Shown here: piece after piece, positions 5,001 through 6,940 of the stretch
Layout: each line of letters begins with the position of its first letter
How positions within the stretch are numbered: the first letter of the stretch is position 1
Assembly: GCA_003139735.1 (NCBI GenBank)
Contig: PLGA01000265.1
Span: 5,566 to 12,505 of the forward strand
Direction of reading: 5' to 3'
Length of the DNA stretch: 6,940 nucleotides
Origin: Bryobacterales bacterium
Lineage (GTDB): Bacteria > Acidobacteriota > Terriglobia > Bryobacterales > Bryobacteraceae
Position numbers and translations under genes: made by a program
The notes under the pieces: generated by a model
Told to the model about the DNA's origin: nothing
Database searches by the model: none
The model's input: the letters and a program-made list of their open reading frames with translations, nothing else

Positions 5001-6940
5001 CGACGCTGACCCTGCCGGCGGCGGCTGGCGCCACGAACATCAGCGTGGCCAGCACGAGCGGGTTTGAGGCCGGCGATCGTGTGTCCGTCGACTCGACGGG
5101 CGCTGGCGCGGAGGCGGTGACGGTCTCGAGCGTGGGGACGGCGGCGGTGAGCACGACGCTGTTCGCAGCGGCCAGGAGCGGCGCCACAAACATTAAGGTG
5201 GCGAGCACGAACGGGTTTGCGAACAACACGCAGCTCATCATCGGCTCGGCGGGTGCAAGCCCGGAAACGGTGAATATCGTGAGCGTCGGCACACAGGGCC
5301 GCAACTTCACGCTTTCGGCCGGCTTGGTTGCCGGTGCGACGGAAATCCAAGTCGCCGCGGTTGGGGGCGCCGCCGGGGGCCGCGGGGGCGGATTCGGAGG
5401 CCCGGGCGGTGGTGGATTTGGGGGGCCGGGCGGCTTTGGCGGCGGTGCCGGATTCGGTGGCCCCGGTGGTCCGGGAGCTGCCGGCGGCGCGGGCATCCAG
5501 GCCGGCGACACCGTGATGGTCGATGGCGAGTCCCGCACAGTTGTTAGCGTCGTGGCGCCGCAAGGCGGCCGCGGCGGATTCGGGGCTGGTGGTCCGGGAG
5601 GCGGTGGATTCGGAGGTCCGGGCGGCGGTGGCAGGGGAGGCCCGCAGCCAACTACAGTTACGATTACGCCGGGCTTGACGTCCGCGCACGCACAGGGCGC
5701 CGGGGTTCAAGATCTTGGAACCGGCATCACGTTCGAACCGGCTCTGGCTTCGGCCAAGCCGCAGGGCGCGGCGGTAACCGATCCGGGCACGGGCATCACG
5801 TTCTCTCCGGCGCTTCGCGCCGGGCACGCGTCCGGCGTCTCCGTGCGCGACACGAGCAACCTGGGTACGGGCATCACGGTCACGCCGGCCCTAAAGCTCG
5901 CTCATGCCAGCGGCGCGCCGTTCCTGGACTTGGGTCCGGGTATGTCCATAAAGCTGGGCGCGCCGCTGCGATTCGCGCATGAGGGCGGCGTCAGCGTCAA
6001 CAACAACAACGGAACGGGCCTCACGGTCACGCCTGGGTTGACCAAACAGCACGCTATCGGCGCAGCGGTACTGCCGCTGGGCGCCGGCCTGAAGGTCACC
6101 AACCCGGGCGGACTGAAGTTCGCGCACGCCGCGGGCGACGCGGTCAGCTCCCCCGGCGTGGTGGCCGCGTCCGTGAACTCTTCGTGCGTAGGCAGCTATG
6201 AGGATACCAACGGTACGTGTGGCGATATCAGGCTGCTCTGGGAGGTTCCATTCGTGGCGGGCAAGCTGGTCGCCACGGCGGGCAACTCGCTGGATAGCAG
6301 CGGCAAGGTGATTCAGACGGCGAGCGATTCCCAGACCACGGCCGGTCCGCCGGCGACGGTCGCGGTGACTCCCGAGAAGCGCGTCATCCCGGCCGATGGC
6401 GTGTCGCTGGCGTACATCGATCTTGACGTTATCGACAGCAAAGGCGTTATGGTTCCGGCGGCCGACAACGAGATCTCAATCGGCGTCTCGGGGCCAGGGA
6501 AGGTCATCGGCATGGACAACGGCGAGTCTGTCGAGCCGGAGAACCTGTCGGCGAGCGCCCGCGCGGCGTTTCACGGCAAGGCGGTGGCGATCGTCCAGTC
6601 GACGGGCGGCTCCGGGCCGATCACAGTCACGGCGACGTCGCTGGGCCTCGCTCCGCGGAGTGCGACGGTGATTGCCTCCAACGCTAAAGGGGCTGGGGTC
6701 GGTGTGGATACCGTTGTGATGCGCGCATTGCTGGGGTCCGCGATCGCACTGCCGGCCACCGTTCAGGCGGACAACGCCGACGGATCTCAGACCAAGGCGA
6801 ACGTTGCGTGGGACGCGGCGCCGGCAGCGGCGAAGACTACGCCTGGCGTGTACACGGTATCTGGCGCCGTCACCGGCTTTCCGAGCCAAAAGGCCACAGC
6901 GGTGGTGACCGTGTACGCCGTCAGCGGCGTGCAGGGGTAC
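2078..6940 (+). CDS. Secreted multidomain glycoside hydrolase family 2 (beta-galactosidase-like), 3' partial
   Basis: Predicted extracytoplasmic GH2 beta-glycosidase; exact sugar unknown. I read all 1621 codons and found no stop, so the gene continues past the window. Residues 1-25 are a signal peptide (MRKPCLK, a hydrophobic core, cleavage near ANAA). About 36-238 is the GH2 sugar-binding domain (AWYRKVF, GSGLYGDVWL), 239-352 the Ig-like domain (LWSPDAPNIYSL), and 353-675 the TIM barrel. In the barrel, NAIRTAHNPP contains R411 and H414; E478 in QWSLGNEP is the acid/base; E562 in WHGEATDQMSTRGVY aligns with the nucleophile of related GH2 enzymes; WTGFDYLGE is at 637-645 and GFPKDSYYL at 663-671. 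A DUF4982-like domain starts near 679 and is interrupted at about 755-1370 by repeats, resuming at GSYEDTNGTCGDIRLLWEVP. About 1425-1533 is a GH2 C-terminal domain (IPADG, GMDNGE, AFHGKAVAIVQSTG), and 1534 onward is a Big_4-like domain (LPATV-A, GVYTVSG). The catalytic residues look intact, so the enzyme is probably active. Confidence 0.93.
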   Translation, partial: MRKPCLKLVVVVGILLALGAAANAAQMSPRTDTARINFNAGWQFALVDQNNFAQATADPNNLYYNATAGTGAPFLNYSTSFPGSVWRPLTLPQDWSVQLPPTNSAAGSNPRCPTCSGFTAWLPGGFAWYRKVFTLPMAGAPAKAGDVYSVDFDGSFGLTTVYLNGAQVGARTVSGTTHNFGFTGFRVDLPVGSGPGKLHPNGQNVLAVNVSNTPDSHFYKGSGLYGDVWLMETRPVHIARYGVFVTTPNLAATDKAATPYGNAQVKTQVVNESASTDTITVTHTIVDAAGNQVGTASSQSPLAVAAGRSQTDTTTVKVTNPKLWSPDAPNIYSLRTSISNASGVLDSYATPFGFRWLAFDPNEGFFINGVYTPQNGMAEHSLKGALGEMQNYDADYRELVILKAAGVNAIRTAHNPPQPEFIAAAEDIGMMLEDEFVDGWAGGAYQAYFDTDSDADITEFVMRDRNSPAVVQWSLGNEPRQSRTAEGVAVIERLQADILAVDPTRIICFENDTRAVPAQGSAAGDLQLVLPPTRADGIHYVNGEAWDLYHEQYPSTIFWHGEATDQMSTRGVYDSCDQVGGASRNMVATRFAPNGEAQASSCDNTASNGAVNSVFLNMGFALKVGRDRKWLIGTYPWTGFDYLGEAGGFPAKNAESGTVDLAGFPKDSYYLVKSQWSKAPMVHIVPMNWTEYKPGQNVTVTAYANQRRVNLKVVDPATGNVLTDYGTKSFAVKTEPWGATYLETDVQRGDDTANLAPANTTLRFPAAAGAKVVYPASVTGYGSHMEAVTIGGAQTETFTAGYNFPTLPAATSLVAAAGGASAPATNIKVASFFGFQPGEQMKIEAGTANEETATVTKVGTAAAASTLAVPARAGDTRIYLTDTTNFRGGDTLTIGTGAGQDVNIRVAQVGNPAGTQATTLVAPVVAGANTTNLKVENTTGLTYGDTIIVDGSGANSANFEMAKIVGRVGAARPNTTLTLPAAAGATNISVASTSGFEAGDRVSVDSTGAGAEAVTVSSVGTAAVSTTLFAAARSGATNIKVASTNGFANNTQLIIGSAGASPETVNIVSVGTQGRNFTLSAGLVAGATEIQVAAVGGAAGGRGGGFGGPGGGGFGGPGGFGGGAGFGGPGGPGAAGGAGIQAGDTVMVDGESRTVVSVVAPQGGRGGFGAGGPGGGGFGGPGGGGRGGPQPTTVTITPGLTSAHAQGAGVQDLGTGITFEPALASAKPQGAAVTDPGTGITFSPALRAGHASGVSVRDTSNLGTGITVTPALKLAHASGAPFLDLGPGMSIKLGAPLRFAHEGGVSVNNNNGTGLTVTPGLTKQHAIGAAVLPLGAGLKVTNPGGLKFAHAAGDAVSSPGVVAASVNSSCVGSYEDTNGTCGDIRLLWEVPFVAGKLVATAGNSLDSSGKVIQTASDSQTTAGPPATVAVTPEKRVIPADGVSLAYIDLDVIDSKGVMVPAADNEISIGVSGPGKVIGMDNGESVEPENLSASARAAFHGKAVAIVQSTGGSGPITVTATSLGLAPRSATVIASNAKGAGVGVDTVVMRALLGSAIALPATVQADNADGSQTKANVAWDAAPAAAKTTPGVYTVSGAVTGFPSQKATAVVTVYAVSGVQGY
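5363..5494 (+). repeat. Glycine-rich GGFGGPGG segment 1
   Basis: Forty-four residues (1096-1139) made almost entirely of Gly with Phe, Pro, Ala and a single Arg, built from repeats of GGFGGPGG. The segment sits exactly where the other repeat copies have the short SGF loop: ATEIQVAAV precedes it and IQAGDTVMVDG, the next strand pair of the same unit, follows. It is probably a flexible disordered loop. The codons mix GGC, GGT, GGA and GGG, so this is not a simple recent trinucleotide slip. Confidence 0.85.
5564..5644 (+). repeat. Glycine-rich GGFGGPGG segment 2
   Basis: Twenty-seven residues (1163-1189) of the same composition as segment 1, between RTVVSVVAPQ and TTVTITPGL. It occupies the position of the VGTAA loop of the same repeat unit, so two loops of one unit have been expanded with the same type of sequence. 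Confidence 0.85.
5654..6157 (+). repeat. Seven tandem ~22-26-residue L..AHA.GA.V repeats in the GH2 protein
   Basis: Consensus TGITFTPAL--AHASGA-V-DLG. Units begin at nt 5654 (TVTITPGLTSAHAQGAGV), 5720 (TGITFEPALASAKPQGAAV), 5789 (TGITFSPALRAGHASGVSV), 5867 (TGITVTPALKLAHASGAPF), 5936 (PGMSIKLGAPLRFAHEGGV), 6014 (TGLTVTPGLTKQHAIGAAV) and 6083 (AGLKVTNPGGLKFAHAAGDAV). Unit lengths are 22, 23, 26, 23, 26, 23 and 25 residues. The block GGCATCACG recurs at equivalent positions in units 2 to 4. The array follows the 51-55-residue repeats directly and seems to correspond to their C-terminal strand and loop, multiplied without the rest of the unit. Function unknown; probably structural. Confidence 0.85.

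Larger units (their letters stand above)
4352..5680 (+). repeat. Seven tandem ~51-55-residue beta-rich repeats in the GH2 protein
   Basis: The recurring unit is ATNIKVAS--GF--GD---I---GA--ET-TV--VGTAA--TTL--AA-AG. Its ATNIKV-equivalent begins at nt 4385 (divergent, AKVVYP), 4547, 4700 (DTRIYL), 4865 (TTNLKV), 5030 (ATNISV), 5183 (ATNIKV) and 5336 (ATEIQV). Spacings are 54, 51, 55, 55, 51 and 51 residues. Copies 4 and 5 are the closest pair. AACACGACGCTG occurs identically at 4352 and 4997, both encoding NTTL in the same place of the unit. The alternation of short strands with GD turns suggests a beta-sandwich or beta-helix-like spacer. I recognise similar modules from other large secreted bacterial enzymes but cannot name a family. 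Binding or spacing roles are inference. Confidence 0.85.

Noticed and set aside
4538..5827. Long minus-strand ORFs, including a Pro-rich collagen-like product (4903-5538)
   Set aside because: The PPGPP-type sequence is simply the complement of the glycine-rich GGFGGPGG codons. The + strand frame is continuous with the GH2 gene and has regular protein repeats.
5654..6157. Direct repeats as a possible CRISPR array
   Set aside because: The repeats are degenerate at DNA level, follow codon phase, and encode a conserved protein motif within an open frame. There are no identical repeats with unique spacers.

Overview
The window is GC-rich bacterial DNA with strong G/C preference at third codon positions. 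It reads on the + strand only. The gene content (a probably exported Gfo/Idh/MocA dehydrogenase, a remnant of an amidohydrolase with a Tat-like N-terminus, and a very large secreted glycoside hydrolase) suits a polysaccharide- or glycoside-degrading soil or sediment bacterium. Acidobacteriota, Verrucomicrobiota, Planctomycetota and Armatimonadota are all plausible. The GH2 catalytic region also resembles the actinobacterial type, so I do not assign a phylum firmly.

Layout: (1) 2-1501, the 3' part of a Gfo/Idh/MocA oxidoreductase gene. Its reading frame stays open to the left edge, so the true start lies outside the window. It carries a low-complexity Gly/Ala/Ser/Pro insertion (971-1114). (2) 1502-1669, a short spacer with no recognisable gene that ends in a good ribosome binding site. 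(3) 1670-2053, a 127-codon amidohydrolase-type ORF that keeps only the N-terminal metal-binding start of the family and is probably a truncated gene. (4) 2078-6940, one uninterrupted frame of 1621 codons running off the right edge. It encodes a signal peptide, a complete GH2 core (sugar-binding, Ig-like and TIM-barrel domains), a DUF4982-like domain, a GH2 C-terminal domain and a Big_4-like domain.

The most unusual structure is inside gene 4. The DUF4982-like domain appears to be split by roughly 615 residues. The inserted region contains seven ~51-55-residue beta-rich repeats (nt 4352-5680), two Gly-Gly-Phe-Gly/Pro-rich loops placed inside the last of them (5363-5494 and 5564-5644), and seven ~22-26-residue repeats with an L..AHA.GA.V core (5654-6157). 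After this the interrupted domain resumes (about 6191) as if nothing had been inserted.

The genes lie head to tail with short gaps and could be co-transcribed. A reasonable reading is extracytoplasmic sugar processing: the GH2 enzyme would cut a beta-linked glycoside, and the oxidoreductase would oxidise or modify a sugar or sugar derivative. Substrates cannot be read from the sequence.
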